A stretch of 64,000 bases of DNA, from contig CASEMN010000009.1 of NCBI GenBank assembly GCA_949289045.1, positions 23,949 through 87,948 of the forward strand, given 5' to 3'. Position numbers and translations under genes: made by a program. This stretch comes from an uncultured Oscillospiraceae bacterium. GTDB taxonomy: Bacteria > Bacillota > Clostridia > Oscillospirales > Acutalibacteraceae. Below the pieces are notes generated by a model, which saw only the letters and a program-made list of their open reading frames with translations, was not told where the DNA came from and searched no databases. Position 1 is the stretch's first letter. Each line of letters begins with the position of its first letter. Shown here piece by piece: positions 26,056 to 35,636 of this stretch.

Positions 26056-26970
26056 TTATTTTAAATTAAGACTTACAGAAAGCGGAAAATGATCGCTGGG
26101 ATAAACTCCGTCATAGGTGGTCTGTACGACTTTATATTCGTTTACAGTAAATCCACTTTTTGAAACCATTACATAATCTATGCAGTCGTTATCCAGTGCT
26201 TTTCCCCAGTTCTGGTAAGTGGCGCTTGTCATTGTCTTTTCAGTCAGGTATTTAGTATCGCTGAAATTTTCCACAGCGCTGCGATAAGTTTCGGAATCCT
26301 CTTCCGCATTAAAATCTCCCATAAGCACAGAGGGCATACCGCCGAATTGCTCAATTTTATCAAGCACAACCTTTATTCCGTTAATACGGGCTTCCTCACT
26401 TATATGGTCAAGATGAGTATTGAATACCGCAAACTGTTTACCGCTTTCTTTTTCCTCCAAAACAACATAACTGCAAATGCGGTAACAGGCGGAGCCCCAG
26501 TCTATGCTCATTTCATCGGGAGTTTCCGAAAGCCAGAAGGAGCCTTTATCTATGAGGGTATACAAATCTTTTCTGTAAAAAACGGGACAGCCTTCGGCAT
26601 TTTTGGAGTCATCACGGTATGTAATTACGCTGTCATATTCCGGAAGCGATTCGCACAAATAGGGATACTGATATTTTGTACACTCCTGAAAACCGATAAT
26701 TCCAGGGTATTCAGACTGAATATTTTTCATAATAAGATCCGCACGATAAAACCAGCTTTTCTTACCTAAATCAGAAGTGTTCTTACAGCGTAGATTGCAG
26801 CTCATTACCCGGATTTCACCGTCTTTAAGTTCGCTGCCTGCGACGGACACCTCCATTTGAGAAGATTTATAATGAGGATAGTAAAGCATGTAAGTACCTC
26901 CGATTGCTAAGAGAACTACTAAAACAATTGCAAGGATACTAAATAAGATAATTTTAACAGATTTTTTCAT
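26056..26970 (-). CDS. Secreted or membrane-anchored endonuclease/exonuclease/phosphatase-fold protein
   Basis: The 304-residue protein begins with a basic segment and one long hydrophobic helix (signal anchor). The EEP catalytic motifs follow: FQECTKY with the metal-binding glutamate, NTHLDH, GDFNAEED and SDHFPL with the catalytic histidine. Such proteins include nucleases, sphingomyelinase-like and inositol phosphatases; the substrate is not clear. I chose the ATG at 26970 after AGAGAGGTGATC; the longer frame has no site. It lies 33 nt upstream of the AIM24 gene on the same strand. Confidence 0.85.
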   Translation of the reverse strand: MKKSVKIILFSILAIVLVVLLAIGGTYMLYYPHYKSSQMEVSVAGSELKDGEIRVMSCNLRCKNTSDLGKKSWFYRADLIMKNIQSEYPGIIGFQECTKYQYPYLCESLPEYDSVITYRDDSKNAEGCPVFYRKDLYTLIDKGSFWLSETPDEMSIDWGSACYRICSYVVLEEKESGKQFAVFNTHLDHISEEARINGIKVVLDKIEQFGGMPSVLMGDFNAEEDSETYRSAVENFSDTKYLTEKTMTSATYQNWGKALDNDCIDYVMVSKSGFTVNEYKVVQTTYDGVYPSDHFPLSVSLNLK

Positions 26971-27049
26971 TTGATCACCTCTCTTTTGAGTATATATCAC
27001 AATTCCATCAAAAGGTCAACGGATTTTGGGAAATATTGATAAAAAAATT

Positions 27050-27075
27050 AAGGACGGCAAAAGCCGTCCTTTTTT
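27050..27075 (-). terminator. Terminator of the arg cluster
   Basis: AAGGACGGC pairs with GCCGTCCTT around a 4-nt loop. On the minus strand AATTTTTTT follows. It ends the argG-to-argF transcript 42 nt past the argF stop. Confidence 0.85.
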
Positions 27076-27116
27076 GATTGTATAATTGTATAAATATAAA
27101 GCTGTTAAAGTTTTAC

Positions 27117-28025
27117 TCAGTCTTCCATGAGCTTTACGAGAACAGCTTTCTGTGCGTGGAGTCTGTTTTCTGCCTCGTCGAAAATCTCATCTGCATGAGC
27201 TTCAAATACCTCGGCGGTGATTTCCTCGCCTCTGTGAGCCGGAAGGCAGTGCTGAACCATACAGTCGTCCTTTGCAACGGCCAGAAGCTCATCGTTTACC
27301 TGATAAATTCCCTCAAAAGCCTTGCGGCGCTGCTGTGCTTCGCCCTCCTGACCCATTGATGACCAGACATCTGTAAAGATAACGTCTGCATCCTTTGCTG
27401 CCTCTTTGGGATCACGGCAAAGAGTAAATTTACCGGTGGGAACGGCGTAATTAAGCACGTCCTCATGGGGCTCATAGCCCTCAGGGCAGGCAACGCTGAC
27501 AGTCATGCCCATTTTAAGTCCGCCTACAATAAGGGAGTTCGCCATATTGTTTCCATCACCTATATAGCACATTTTAAGTCCTTCAAGTTTACCCTTGTGC
27601 TCTCTTACAGTGAGAAGATCGGCAAGAACCTGGCAGGGATGGCAGAAATCAGTAAGACCGTTAATAACAGGGATGGAGCCGTATTTTGCAAGGCTCTCCA
27701 CCTCACTCTGTTCAAAGGTTCTTATCATAATACCGTCAATATACCTTGAAAGTACCCTTGCTGTATCCTCAACGGGTTCTCCGCGGCCTATCTGCAAATC
27801 GGAGGCACTGAGAAAAAGTGCATATCCGCCAAGCTGATACATACCTGTTTCAAATGAAACACGGGTTCTCGTGGATGCTTTTTGGAAAATCATACCTAAA
27901 GTTTTGCCCTCAAGGCGATGGTGCTTGATGCCGTTTTTCTGCTCGTATTTGAGCTGGTCGGCAAGATTCAAAAGCTCGGTTATTTCCTCTGTTGTAAGAT
28001 CGAGCATTTTAAGAAGATGCTTCAT
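27117..28025 (-). CDS. argF: Ornithine carbamoyltransferase
   Basis: ArgF joins ornithine and carbamoyl phosphate to citrulline. The 302 residues show the carbamoyl-phosphate site STRTRVSFE, GRGEPVEDTARVLSRY, DFCHPCQ, and the ornithine-site HCLPAHRGEEIT. It is the last gene of the leftward arg cluster, 15 nt after argD, and is followed by a strong terminator. Confidence 0.97.
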   Translation of the reverse strand: MKHLLKMLDLTTEEITELLNLADQLKYEQKNGIKHHRLEGKTLGMIFQKASTRTRVSFETGMYQLGGYALFLSASDLQIGRGEPVEDTARVLSRYIDGIMIRTFEQSEVESLAKYGSIPVINGLTDFCHPCQVLADLLTVREHKGKLEGLKMCYIGDGNNMANSLIVGGLKMGMTVSVACPEGYEPHEDVLNYAVPTGKFTLCRDPKEAAKDADVIFTDVWSSMGQEGEAQQRRKAFEGIYQVNDELLAVAKDDCMVQHCLPAHRGEEITAEVFEAHADEIFDEAENRLHAQKAVLVKLMED

Positions 28026-28040
28026 TTTAAATCAGTCCTT

Positions 28041-29216
28041 TCAGTTATTTTCTATTACATTTTTGAGTATTTCCATACCCTCATCAATTTCATCATAGGT
28101 TATTACAAGAGGCGGAAGGAATCGGAGAAGAGTCTTTGCTGTTAAAACAAGAAGTCCCTTTTCCACACACTTTGCTGCAACATCGGCAGCGGTTCCTCTT
28201 TCCAGCTCTGCCCCCAGCATAAGTCCCTCTCCTCTTACAGACTTTATACCGTCAATTTTAAGAAGCTGGGATTTGAAATATTCTCCCTTTGCCCTCACCT
28301 TTGTAAGAAATTCGGGAGTGAGTCTTTCGAGAACCTGTAAGGCTCCGGCACATACTACGGGATTAGCTCCGAAAGTTGTGCCGTGGGTTCCTTTCGTGAG
28401 AACATTGGCGCATTTTTCACCGGCAAGGCAGGCTCCTATTGGGAGTCCTCCCCCAAGTCCTTTGGCACTGGTGAGAATATCCGGTTTTACTCCGAAATGC
28501 TCCCATGCATAAAGCTTTCCGGTTCTGCCGACGCCTGTCTGAACTTCGTCGAAAATAAGAAGAATATCCTTTTGGGCCAAAAACTCAGCTGCAGCTTTTA
28601 CATACTCCTTATCAAGGGGCATTACTCCGCCCTCACCCTGAATAGGCTCCATTACGACGGCGCATACCGTATCGTCAACTGCCTCTTTAAGAGCATCTAA
28701 ATTATTTGCCTCGGCATATGCAAAGCCCTCAGGAAACGGGAAAAAGTAATTATGGAAAACATCCTGACCTGTTGCCGCAAGGGTTGCCATAGTCCTGCCG
28801 TGGAAAGAGTTAACAAGAGTGATGACCTTTCCTCTGCCCTCGCCGTAATGGTCAAAGCTGTATTTTCTCGCTATTTTAATGGCACATTCGTTGGCCTCAG
28901 CTCCGGAGTTACAAAAGAGCACTTTCTCAAAGCCTGCCATTTCACAGAGCTTTTCCGCAAGGAGGGCAGAAGGCTCATTATAGTAAAGGTTTGAAATATG
29001 CTGAAGCTTTGACGCCTGTCCTGCAACTGCATCCACCCATGCGGCATCTGCGTATCCCAAGGAGTTTACACCGATTCCGCTGGTAAAATCTATATATTTC
29101 CTGCCTTCGCTATCCGTGAGGGTTGCGCTCTTTCCCTTTTCGGGAGCGGCATTGAACCTGCCGTAAGTCGCCATAAAGTATTTATCGGCTTTTGCCTTTA
29201 TTGTTTCAAAATCCAT
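28041..29216 (-). CDS. argD: Acetylornithine aminotransferase
   Basis: The 391-residue class III aminotransferase transfers the amino group from glutamate to N-acetylglutamate semialdehyde. Visible motifs are FCNSGAEANECAIKIAR (cofactor phosphate region), FDEVQTGVGRTG, and the pyridoxal lysine in TSAKGLGGGLPIG. It lies between argB and argF with short spacers, which supports the arg role over other class III aminotransferases. Confidence 0.96.
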   Translation of the reverse strand: MDFETIKAKADKYFMATYGRFNAAPEKGKSATLTDSEGRKYIDFTSGIGVNSLGYADAAWVDAVAGQASKLQHISNLYYNEPSALLAEKLCEMAGFEKVLFCNSGAEANECAIKIARKYSFDHYGEGRGKVITLVNSFHGRTMATLAATGQDVFHNYFFPFPEGFAYAEANNLDALKEAVDDTVCAVVMEPIQGEGGVMPLDKEYVKAAAEFLAQKDILLIFDEVQTGVGRTGKLYAWEHFGVKPDILTSAKGLGGGLPIGACLAGEKCANVLTKGTHGTTFGANPVVCAGALQVLERLTPEFLTKVRAKGEYFKSQLLKIDGIKSVRGEGLMLGAELERGTAADVAAKCVEKGLLVLTAKTLLRFLPPLVITYDEIDEGMEILKNVIENN

Positions 29217-29237
29217 TTCATCAAGTCCTTTTTATAA

Positions 29238-30098
29238 TTAAAGGAACATTGTTCCTATACCTTCATCGGTAAGCATTTCCATAAGTATTGAGTGCGGTAT
29301 GCGTCCGTCGATAATATGGGCTCTGTGAACGCCTCTTCTGACAGCTTCCACACAGCAGTCGATTTTCGGAATCATCCCGTCGCAGATAACTCCCTGATTT
29401 TTAAGAGCCTGTACTTCGCTGACGTTTACAACGGAAATAAGTGTATTTTCATCGTCCTTATCTCTTAAAAGTCCCCTTACATCGGTCATCAGAAGGAGCT
29501 TTTCTGCATGGAGCGCCGAAGCGATTTTTGCCGCAGCAGTATCCGCATTGATATTGTAAACCTCACCGTTGGGGCCTCCGGCAACAGTGGAAATAACCGG
29601 GATATATCCCTTTGAAATAACATCCGTTACGGGAGTTACATCAACGTCGGTGATTTCTCCTACAAAGCCAAGCTCGCCCTCTCCCAGCTGCTTTGCTTTG
29701 AGAAGTCCCCCGTCAAGTCCGCAAAGGCCGATTGCCTTTCCCTTATGTGCTCCCAGAAGCTGCACAAGGCTCTTATTGACTTTACCGGCAAGAACCATCT
29801 GAACGATATCCACAGTCTCTTCATCGGTGTATCTAAGACCGTTTACGAACTTACTCTCCTTGCCGATTTTTTTAAGCATATCGCTTATTTCGGGTCCGCC
29901 GCCGTGGACAAGGACAACGTTTATCCCTACAAGTGAGAGAAGAACTATATCGGTCATAACCGCTTCTTTAAGCTCTTCGTTAATCATTGCGTTTCCGCCG
30001 TATTTTATAACTACGGTTTTATTGTAATATTTCTGAATATAGGGCAAAGCCTGCACAAGGACATTTGCCCTGTCACGATTTTCTATATTTTCAAGCAT
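29238..30098 (-). CDS. argB: Acetylglutamate kinase
   Basis: ArgB phosphorylates N-acetylglutamate. The 286 residues include VIKYGGNAM near the N-terminus, VLVHGGGPEIS, GLCGLDGG, NINADTAAAKIA and the C-terminal GIGTMFL. Length and N-terminal extension fit the hexameric type that arginine inhibits, although that is inference. It follows argJ by 31 nt. Confidence 0.97.
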   Translation of the reverse strand: MLENIENRDRANVLVQALPYIQKYYNKTVVIKYGGNAMINEELKEAVMTDIVLLSLVGINVVLVHGGGPEISDMLKKIGKESKFVNGLRYTDEETVDIVQMVLAGKVNKSLVQLLGAHKGKAIGLCGLDGGLLKAKQLGEGELGFVGEITDVDVTPVTDVISKGYIPVISTVAGGPNGEVYNINADTAAAKIASALHAEKLLLMTDVRGLLRDKDDENTLISVVNVSEVQALKNQGVICDGMIPKIDCCVEAVRRGVHRAHIIDGRIPHSILMEMLTDEGIGTMFL

Positions 30099-30129
30099 CC
30101 TAACACCCGCCTAAAATCAAAGACCCTTA

Positions 30130-31353
30130 TCAGGTTCTGTAATCGCCGTTTATTTTAACGTAATCATAAGTGAGATCGCAGCCGTAGGCACAGGCCTCGG
30201 CCTCGCCGTCCATAAGGGTTACATCGATTGTAATTTCATCCTCGGAGAGAACTTTTTTTGCAATCTCCTCACTGAACTCGATTCCTGCACCCATACGGCA
30301 GACTTCACACTCTCCTGCCGCTGACTTAAAGGAAACCCCCGCCTTTGTAACGTCAATATCTGCACCGCAGTAGCCCATAGCACAAAGAACACGTCCCCAG
30401 TTGGCGTCGGAACCGAACATTGCCGCTTTTACAAGGGCGGAACAGATTACGCTTTTTGCTACCTTTTTAGCTGTTTCCTTATCCTTTGCACCTTTGACAG
30501 CACACATTACAAGCTTTGTAGCTCCCTCGCCGTCCTTTGCCATTGCTCTTGCAAGGCTTATGCAGATGTCCTTGAGAGCTGCGGCAAACGCCTTGAAGCT
30601 TTCGTTTTCGCTGTCTATATACTCATTTTCGCAAAGGCCGGAAGCCAGTACGCAAACTGTATCATTGGTAGAGGTATCACCGTCAACGCTGAGCATATTA
30701 AAGCTGTCTGAAACTGCCGCTTCAAGTGCCTTCTGGAGCATCTCCGTGGAAATATTGCAGTCGGTGGTGATAAAGCCCAGCATTGTAGCCATATTGGGAT
30801 GTATCATACCTGAGCCCTTTGAAATTGCGCCGATTTTACATTCCTTGCCATCAAGCTCAAAAGATACTGCAAACTCTTTTTTCACTGTATCGGTAGTCAT
30901 AATAGCCTGAGCTGCGCTGTCGGAACCATTTTCAGAAAGTCCCTTTACAATCTCATCAATGCCGTTTTGGATGGGCTCAAGGCTCAGAGGCTGACCTATA
31001 ACGCCTGTTGAAGCAACTACCATATTTTCCGGGGAAATACCAAGGGCGTCGGCTGCTATTTTACCCATGCCCACAGCTTTTTCCATTCCGTCCGCATTGC
31101 AGGTATTGGCAATGCCGCTGTTGCAGATAATTGCCTGAGCCTTGCCGTCTTTAAGATTTTCCTTAGTAAGCGTTACAGGAGCTCCGCACACAAGGTTCTG
31201 TGTATAAACCCCTGCGGCAGTACATTCCTTTTCGCAGTAAATAAGGGCAAGGTCTTTTTTGGATTTATTCTTTCTTATTCCGCAGTGTATGCCGTTTGCT
31301 TTAAAGCCTTTAGGAGCTGTTACACCGCCGTCTATGTATTTAATCATCTTCAT
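30130..31353 (-). CDS. argJ: Glutamate N-acetyltransferase / acetyltransferase ArgJ
   Basis: ArgJ moves the acetyl group from acetylornithine to glutamate, closing the cyclic pathway. The 407 residues contain the self-cleavage region MATMLGFITTD, where the protein splits before the catalytic threonine, and the start pattern TAPKGFKANGIHCGI. No argA is present in the cluster. The start is either the ATG at 31353 or the one two codons later; neither has a strong site. Confidence 0.96.
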   Translation of the reverse strand: MKMIKYIDGGVTAPKGFKANGIHCGIRKNKSKKDLALIYCEKECTAAGVYTQNLVCGAPVTLTKENLKDGKAQAIICNSGIANTCNADGMEKAVGMGKIAADALGISPENMVVASTGVIGQPLSLEPIQNGIDEIVKGLSENGSDSAAQAIMTTDTVKKEFAVSFELDGKECKIGAISKGSGMIHPNMATMLGFITTDCNISTEMLQKALEAAVSDSFNMLSVDGDTSTNDTVCVLASGLCENEYIDSENESFKAFAAALKDICISLARAMAKDGEGATKLVMCAVKGAKDKETAKKVAKSVICSALVKAAMFGSDANWGRVLCAMGYCGADIDVTKAGVSFKSAAGECEVCRMGAGIEFSEEIAKKVLSEDEITIDVTLMDGEAEACAYGCDLTYDYVKINGDYRT

Positions 31354-31375
31354 TTCACATCCGTTCGCCTTAAAA

Positions 31376-31666
31376 TCAGTCTTTCTTTTTGCGGCTCAGA
31401 GCCAAAGAGCCGAAACCGCTTATTACAGCCATATAAAATCCAAGATCGTAGAAAAATCCGGTGTTGTTCACTTCATAGATTCTCGCATCGGTAAAAATTG
31501 ACAGTACAAGGGAAATTGGGGCAATCCAGCCGTGCCATATGCCGCTGAAAAATCCCGCCGGTGTGTCTGAAGGCACATTTGAGGGAATACAGCCTGTAAG
31601 CATTGTACTGAGAAGCACCATGGCAATACCTGCCCATATGATTTTCACAACTCTTTTACTGTTCAT
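31376..31666 (-). CDS. Small lipoprotein-like membrane protein in the arg cluster
   Basis: The 96-residue protein has a basic start, a hydrophobic segment and a lipobox (LSTMLTGC), so it is probably a lipoprotein. A second hydrophobic stretch (WIAPISLVLSIF) and a C-terminal transmembrane-like segment (FYMAVISGFGSLALS) end in RKKKD. Residues AGFFSGIWHGWIAP are aromatic-rich. I do not know its function. It lies between argC and argJ, with about 22-25 nt on each side, so it is co-transcribed with arginine biosynthesis genes. Confidence 0.75.
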   Translation of the reverse strand: MNSKRVVKIIWAGIAMVLLSTMLTGCIPSNVPSDTPAGFFSGIWHGWIAPISLVLSIFTDARIYEVNNTGFFYDLGFYMAVISGFGSLALSRKKKD

Positions 31667-31691
31667 AAAATCACCTTTCTCTTTAAAAGGC

Positions 31692-32726
31692 TCAGAATGA
31701 AGTGGGAACCATTGTAAGACCGGTTTTTTCGGGAAGGGAGAAAAGTATATTCATATTTTGTATTGCCTGACCGGCAGCACCCTTGACCATGTTGTCAATT
31801 GTGCTTACAACTATAAGGGTATTGGTTCTTTCATCCATGTGTAGAGAAATATCACAGAAGTTGCTGCACTTTACATTTCTCAGGTTTGCAACCTTTCCTT
31901 CTCCCATGACCCTTACAAAATATTCGTCCCCGTAAGCTTCTTCATAAGCCTTTCTTATTTCTTCCATTGTAACACCCTTTGCAAGGTGTGCATAGATTGT
32001 GGAAACAATTCCCCTGTTTACAGGAAGAAGATGAGGTACGAAAAGCACATTAAGCTTTTCCCCGGAAATCTTTGAAAGAGTCTGCTCGATTTCGGGAGTG
32101 TGTCGGTGAGCGGCGATTTTATAAGGAGAAAACGCCTCGTTGCAGGAGGGATAATGGGTTGTATCGGAAAGTCCTCTGCCCGCTCCCGTAACACCTGACT
32201 TTGAGTCGATTATAATTCCCTCGGTGCTTACAAATCCGTTTTTAAGAGCCGGATAAAGTCCCAGAGCGATACTTGTGGGATAGCAGCCGGGATTTGCGAT
32301 AACGTCGGTTTTTGCTATATCGTCTCTGAAAAGCTCCGGCAGTCCGTAGACAGCCTTTTCATGGAGCTCATGGCAAATATAGCTTCCGCCATACCACTCT
32401 TTGTAATCCTCTTCGCTTTCCAGTCTGAAATCAGCTCCGAGATCTATAAATTTAACGTTTTTCTTGCTGCATTTTTCCGCAAACTCCTGTGAAATTCCGT
32501 GCTGAACACAGGCGAAAACTATATCGCTTGCATCGATAACGGCTTCGGCATCTGTGCAGACCATATCGCACACGCCATAGAGGGACTGATAAACCTCACT
32601 TATGGGTTTTCCCTCAAAGCTTACGGAGCAGACTCCGGAAATTTCAGCTTCCGGATGATTTATAAGTATGCGTACAAGCTCTGCACCAGCATAGCCTGTT
32701 GCGCCGATTATTCCTGCCTTTATCAT
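31692..32726 (-). CDS. argC: N-acetyl-gamma-glutamyl-phosphate reductase
   Basis: ArgC reduces N-acetylglutamyl phosphate to the semialdehyde with NADPH. The 344 residues begin MIKAGIIGATGYAGAEL (Rossmann glycine motif) and contain the catalytic cysteine in NPGCYPTS, and HRHTPEIEQ. It follows argH by 6 nt, so the two are tightly linked. Confidence 0.97.
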   Translation of the reverse strand: MIKAGIIGATGYAGAELVRILINHPEAEISGVCSVSFEGKPISEVYQSLYGVCDMVCTDAEAVIDASDIVFACVQHGISQEFAEKCSKKNVKFIDLGADFRLESEEDYKEWYGGSYICHELHEKAVYGLPELFRDDIAKTDVIANPGCYPTSIALGLYPALKNGFVSTEGIIIDSKSGVTGAGRGLSDTTHYPSCNEAFSPYKIAAHRHTPEIEQTLSKISGEKLNVLFVPHLLPVNRGIVSTIYAHLAKGVTMEEIRKAYEEAYGDEYFVRVMGEGKVANLRNVKCSNFCDISLHMDERTNTLIVVSTIDNMVKGAAGQAIQNMNILFSLPEKTGLTMVPTSF

Positions 32727-32732
32727 TCTATA

Positions 32733-34109
32733 TCAGTCCTTTATGAGTATCTTTTTAACTTCCTCCACCTGTTTGGAAACGTTTGCTGAAGCGGGTCCTC
32801 CAAGGGAAAGTCTGCGCTGTACGCAGTTATCAAGATTTATTGCATCATATACTCCCTCGTCAAAATCGGGACAAATTGATTTATATTCATCCAGAGGAAG
32901 CTCCTCTAAGGTTGTGCCAAGAGAAATGCACTTTGCAACCAGCATACCGGTGATTTTATATGCGTCACGGAAAGGTATACCCTTACCTACAAGCCAGTCT
33001 GCACAGTCGGTGGCGTTAATGAATCCGCCGGCGGCAGCTTTACGCATATTCTTTTCAAGGACGGTCATTGTATCAATCATGGGAATGAAAGCTGTAAGAC
33101 ACATTTTTACTGTGTCGAATGCGTCAAAGATTGCCTCCTTATCCTCCTGCATATCCTTGTTATATGCAAGGGGAAGACCTTTCATAACTGTCAAAAGTGT
33201 CATAAGGTCGCCGAAAACCCTGCCGGATTTGCCCCTTACAAGCTCCGCAATATCGGGGTTCTTTTTCTGAGGCATGATGCTGGAGCCTGTCGAAAATGCG
33301 TCGTCAAGCTCGATGAACTTGAATTCCCATGAGCACCAAAGGATTATTTCCTCGGAAAAACGTGAAAGGTGAACCATTGCAAGAGAGAGAGCTGAGGCAA
33401 GCTCTATGCAGAAATCCCTGTCGGATACTCCGTCAAGGGAGTTGAGGCAATTGCCGTCAAAGCCCAGTTTCTCAGCGGATATGCTTCTGTCTGTTTTATA
33501 AGTTGTGCCAGCAAGTGCACAGCAGCCAAGGGGTGAGTAATTCATTCTCTTTGCAGCGTCGCTGAGCCTTTCAATATCACGGGTGAACATCCATGCATAT
33601 GCCATAAGATGATGGCCGAAAGTGATGGGCTGTGCTCTCTGAAGATGGGTATATCCGGGCATTACGACGTTTTTGTTTTCCTCAGCCTTTTTGCAGAGAA
33701 CTTCGCAGAGCTCTTTGAGCTGGGCTTTAACGCTCTCACATTCTTTTCTCAGGAAAAGACGTATATCAAGGGCAACCTGATCGTTACGGCTTCTTGCTGT
33801 ATGAAGTCGTTTGCCGGCGTCGCCTTTGCGCTTTGTCAGCTCACCTTCAATAAAGGTGTGGATATCCTCTGCGTCCGGGTCAATGGGAAGCTTTCCGGAA
33901 ATTATATCCTCTTTGATCTCTCCCAGTCCCTCGATAATGCTCTGCATATCCTCCGCAGAGATTATTCCGCAGGCGCCGAGCATTGTGGCATGAGCTACAC
34001 TGCCCTCTATATCCTCCTGAAACATTCTGCTGTCGAAGGAAATTGATGAGTTAAAATCGTTTGTCTTTTTGTCAACTTCTTTTGAAAAACGTCCTGTCCA
34101 GAGCTTCAT
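32733..34109 (-). CDS. argH: Argininosuccinate lyase
   Basis: ArgH splits argininosuccinate into arginine and fumarate. The 458-residue product has LWTGRFSKEVD at the start, TARSRNDQVA, the fumarase/aspartase signature GSSIMPQKKNPD, and the usual helical bundle. I chose the ATG at 34109, preceded by AAGGAGGAC; a longer frame begins at 34163 without a site. It is the second gene of the arg cluster. Confidence 0.97.
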   Translation of the reverse strand: MKLWTGRFSKEVDKKTNDFNSSISFDSRMFQEDIEGSVAHATMLGACGIISAEDMQSIIEGLGEIKEDIISGKLPIDPDAEDIHTFIEGELTKRKGDAGKRLHTARSRNDQVALDIRLFLRKECESVKAQLKELCEVLCKKAEENKNVVMPGYTHLQRAQPITFGHHLMAYAWMFTRDIERLSDAAKRMNYSPLGCCALAGTTYKTDRSISAEKLGFDGNCLNSLDGVSDRDFCIELASALSLAMVHLSRFSEEIILWCSWEFKFIELDDAFSTGSSIMPQKKNPDIAELVRGKSGRVFGDLMTLLTVMKGLPLAYNKDMQEDKEAIFDAFDTVKMCLTAFIPMIDTMTVLEKNMRKAAAGGFINATDCADWLVGKGIPFRDAYKITGMLVAKCISLGTTLEELPLDEYKSICPDFDEGVYDAINLDNCVQRRLSLGGPASANVSKQVEEVKKILIKD

Positions 34110-34144
34110 GTCTGTCCTCCTTAAAACTGCCTTTATGGAAAACA

Positions 34145-34165
34145 GGGTGCGGATTAATCGCACCC
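34145..34165 (-). terminator. Hairpin between argG and argH
   Basis: GGGTGCG pairs with CGCACCC around a 7-nt loop in the 76-nt gap. On the minus strand TGTTTTCC follows, so it may be a partial terminator or an mRNA processing and stability site that sets argG apart from the distal genes. Confidence 0.5.
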
Positions 34166-34185
34166 CGGTTTATTCTTACTGTTTC

Positions 34186-35412
34186 TTATTTGCCCTCACG
34201 CTGTGCGTCAAGAAGAGCCTTAACCTTGATGGGAAGTCCGAAGAGATTGATGAATCCTGCGGAATCTGTCTGATCGTATACATCGTCCTCATCGAAGGTT
34301 GCGAAAGCCTCACTGTAAAGGGTGTAGGGTGAAGTTACGCCGGCGTTGATGATGTTGCCCTTGTAGAGCTTGAGCTTTACATCGCCTGTAACTGTCTCCT
34401 GAGTCTTGTCAACGAAAGCCTGAAGAGCTTCACGCAGAGGAGTGAACCACTGTCCGAAGTAAACAAGCTCTGCATAACGGTTTGCAACAAGCTCCTTGTA
34501 GTGCTGTGTATCCCTGTCAAGAGTGATTGTCTCAAGAACCTGATGTGCCCTGTAAAGGATTGTTCCGCCGGGAGTTTCATATACGCCCCTTGACTTCATA
34601 CCTACAAGACGGTTTTCAACAAGATCTGCAAGACCGATACCGTTTGCTCCGCCAAGCTCGTTAAGCTTCTTTACGATTTCAACGGGCTCCATTTTCTCTC
34701 CGTCAATTGCAACTGCGTTACCCTTTTCAAAGGAGATTGTAACGTATGTGGGCTTATCGGGAGCCATTTCGGGAGAAACGCCCATCTCAAGGAAGCCGGG
34801 CTTATTGTACTGAGGCTCGTTTGCCGGATCTTCAAGGTCAAGTCCCTCATGGGAAAGGTGCCAGAGGTTCTTATCCTTTGAATAGTTTGTCTCACGGTTT
34901 ATTTTAAGAGGAATGTTATGCTTCTCAGCATACTCAATCTCATCCTCACGGGACTTGAAATCCCAGATACGCCAGGGAGCGATGATCTCCATATCAGGTG
35001 CAAAAGCCTTTATTGTAAGCTCGAAACGAACCTGATCGTTGCCCTTACCTGTGCAGCCGTGGCAGATTGCATCTGCACCCTCAGCCTTTGCAATTTCAAC
35101 AATCCTCTTTGCGATTGCGGGACGTGCAAAGGATGTGCCGAGAAGATAATCTCCCTCGTAAACAGCGCCTGCCCTTACTGTGGGATATATGTAATCCTCA
35201 ACGAACTCTTTGTTAAGGTCCTCAATGTAAAGCTTTGAAGCGCCTGTTTTAAGAGCCTTCTCCTCGAGTCCGTCAAGCTCTGTTCCCTGTCCTACGTCGC
35301 CGGAAACTGCGATAACCTCACAGTTATTGTAGTTTTCCTTAAGCCACGGAATAATAATTGATGTATCAAGTCCGCCTGAATAGGCGAGAACTACTTTCTT
35401 AATCTCTTTCAT
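34186..35412 (-). CDS. argG: Argininosuccinate synthase
   Basis: ArgG condenses citrulline and aspartate with ATP. The 408 residues begin [18 protein letters not shown] with the PP-loop SGGLDTS and continue with [15 protein letters not shown] chose the ATG at 35412 after CAGGAGGCAATAAAA; the longer frame from 35493 runs through the promoter. It is the first gene of the arg cluster. Confidence 0.97.
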   Translation of the reverse strand: MKEIKKVVLAYSGGLDTSIIIPWLKENYNNCEVIAVSGDVGQGTELDGLEEKALKTGASKLYIEDLNKEFVEDYIYPTVRAGAVYEGDYLLGTSFARPAIAKRIVEIAKAEGADAICHGCTGKGNDQVRFELTIKAFAPDMEIIAPWRIWDFKSREDEIEYAEKHNIPLKINRETNYSKDKNLWHLSHEGLDLEDPANEPQYNKPGFLEMGVSPEMAPDKPTYVTISFEKGNAVAIDGEKMEPVEIVKKLNELGGANGIGLADLVENRLVGMKSRGVYETPGGTILYRAHQVLETITLDRDTQHYKELVANRYAELVYFGQWFTPLREALQAFVDKTQETVTGDVKLKLYKGNIINAGVTSPYTLYSEAFATFDEDDVYDQTDSAGFINLFGLPIKVKALLDAQREGK

Positions 35413-35452
35413 TTTTATTGCCTCCTGAATGTTTTGTGAATTTATATTCTGT

Positions 35453-35504
35453 ATTATACACCGATTATGCATAAATTCAAGTGTTTTTTGCATAAATATT
35501 CAAG
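35453..35504 (-). promoter_or_regulatory. argG promoter with ArgR-like ARG boxes
   Basis: On the minus strand TTGAAT (35475-35480) and TATAAT (35453-35458) are 16 nt apart. CTTGAATATTTATGCAAA (35487-35504) matches the ARG box pattern TGAAT-WWWW-ATTCA with one mismatch. A second, shorter copy (TTGAATTTATGCA, 35468-35480) overlaps the -35. The pair lie 21-22 bp apart, as expected for an ArgR hexamer. Upstream, CAAGTGATT and AATCACTTG (35501-35536) form a further inverted repeat. No argR gene lies in the window. Confidence 0.72.
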
Positions 35505-35636
35505 TGATTTTCAAATTTGTGTATTTTAATCACTTGTGAGCTTCTAAAAGGGGCTTTTTTATGCAAAGCTGTTTTAAAAGCGGAGAAAAAGTAGTATAAT
35601 CTATTACATATTATATTATAAGGAGAGTTGTGATTT

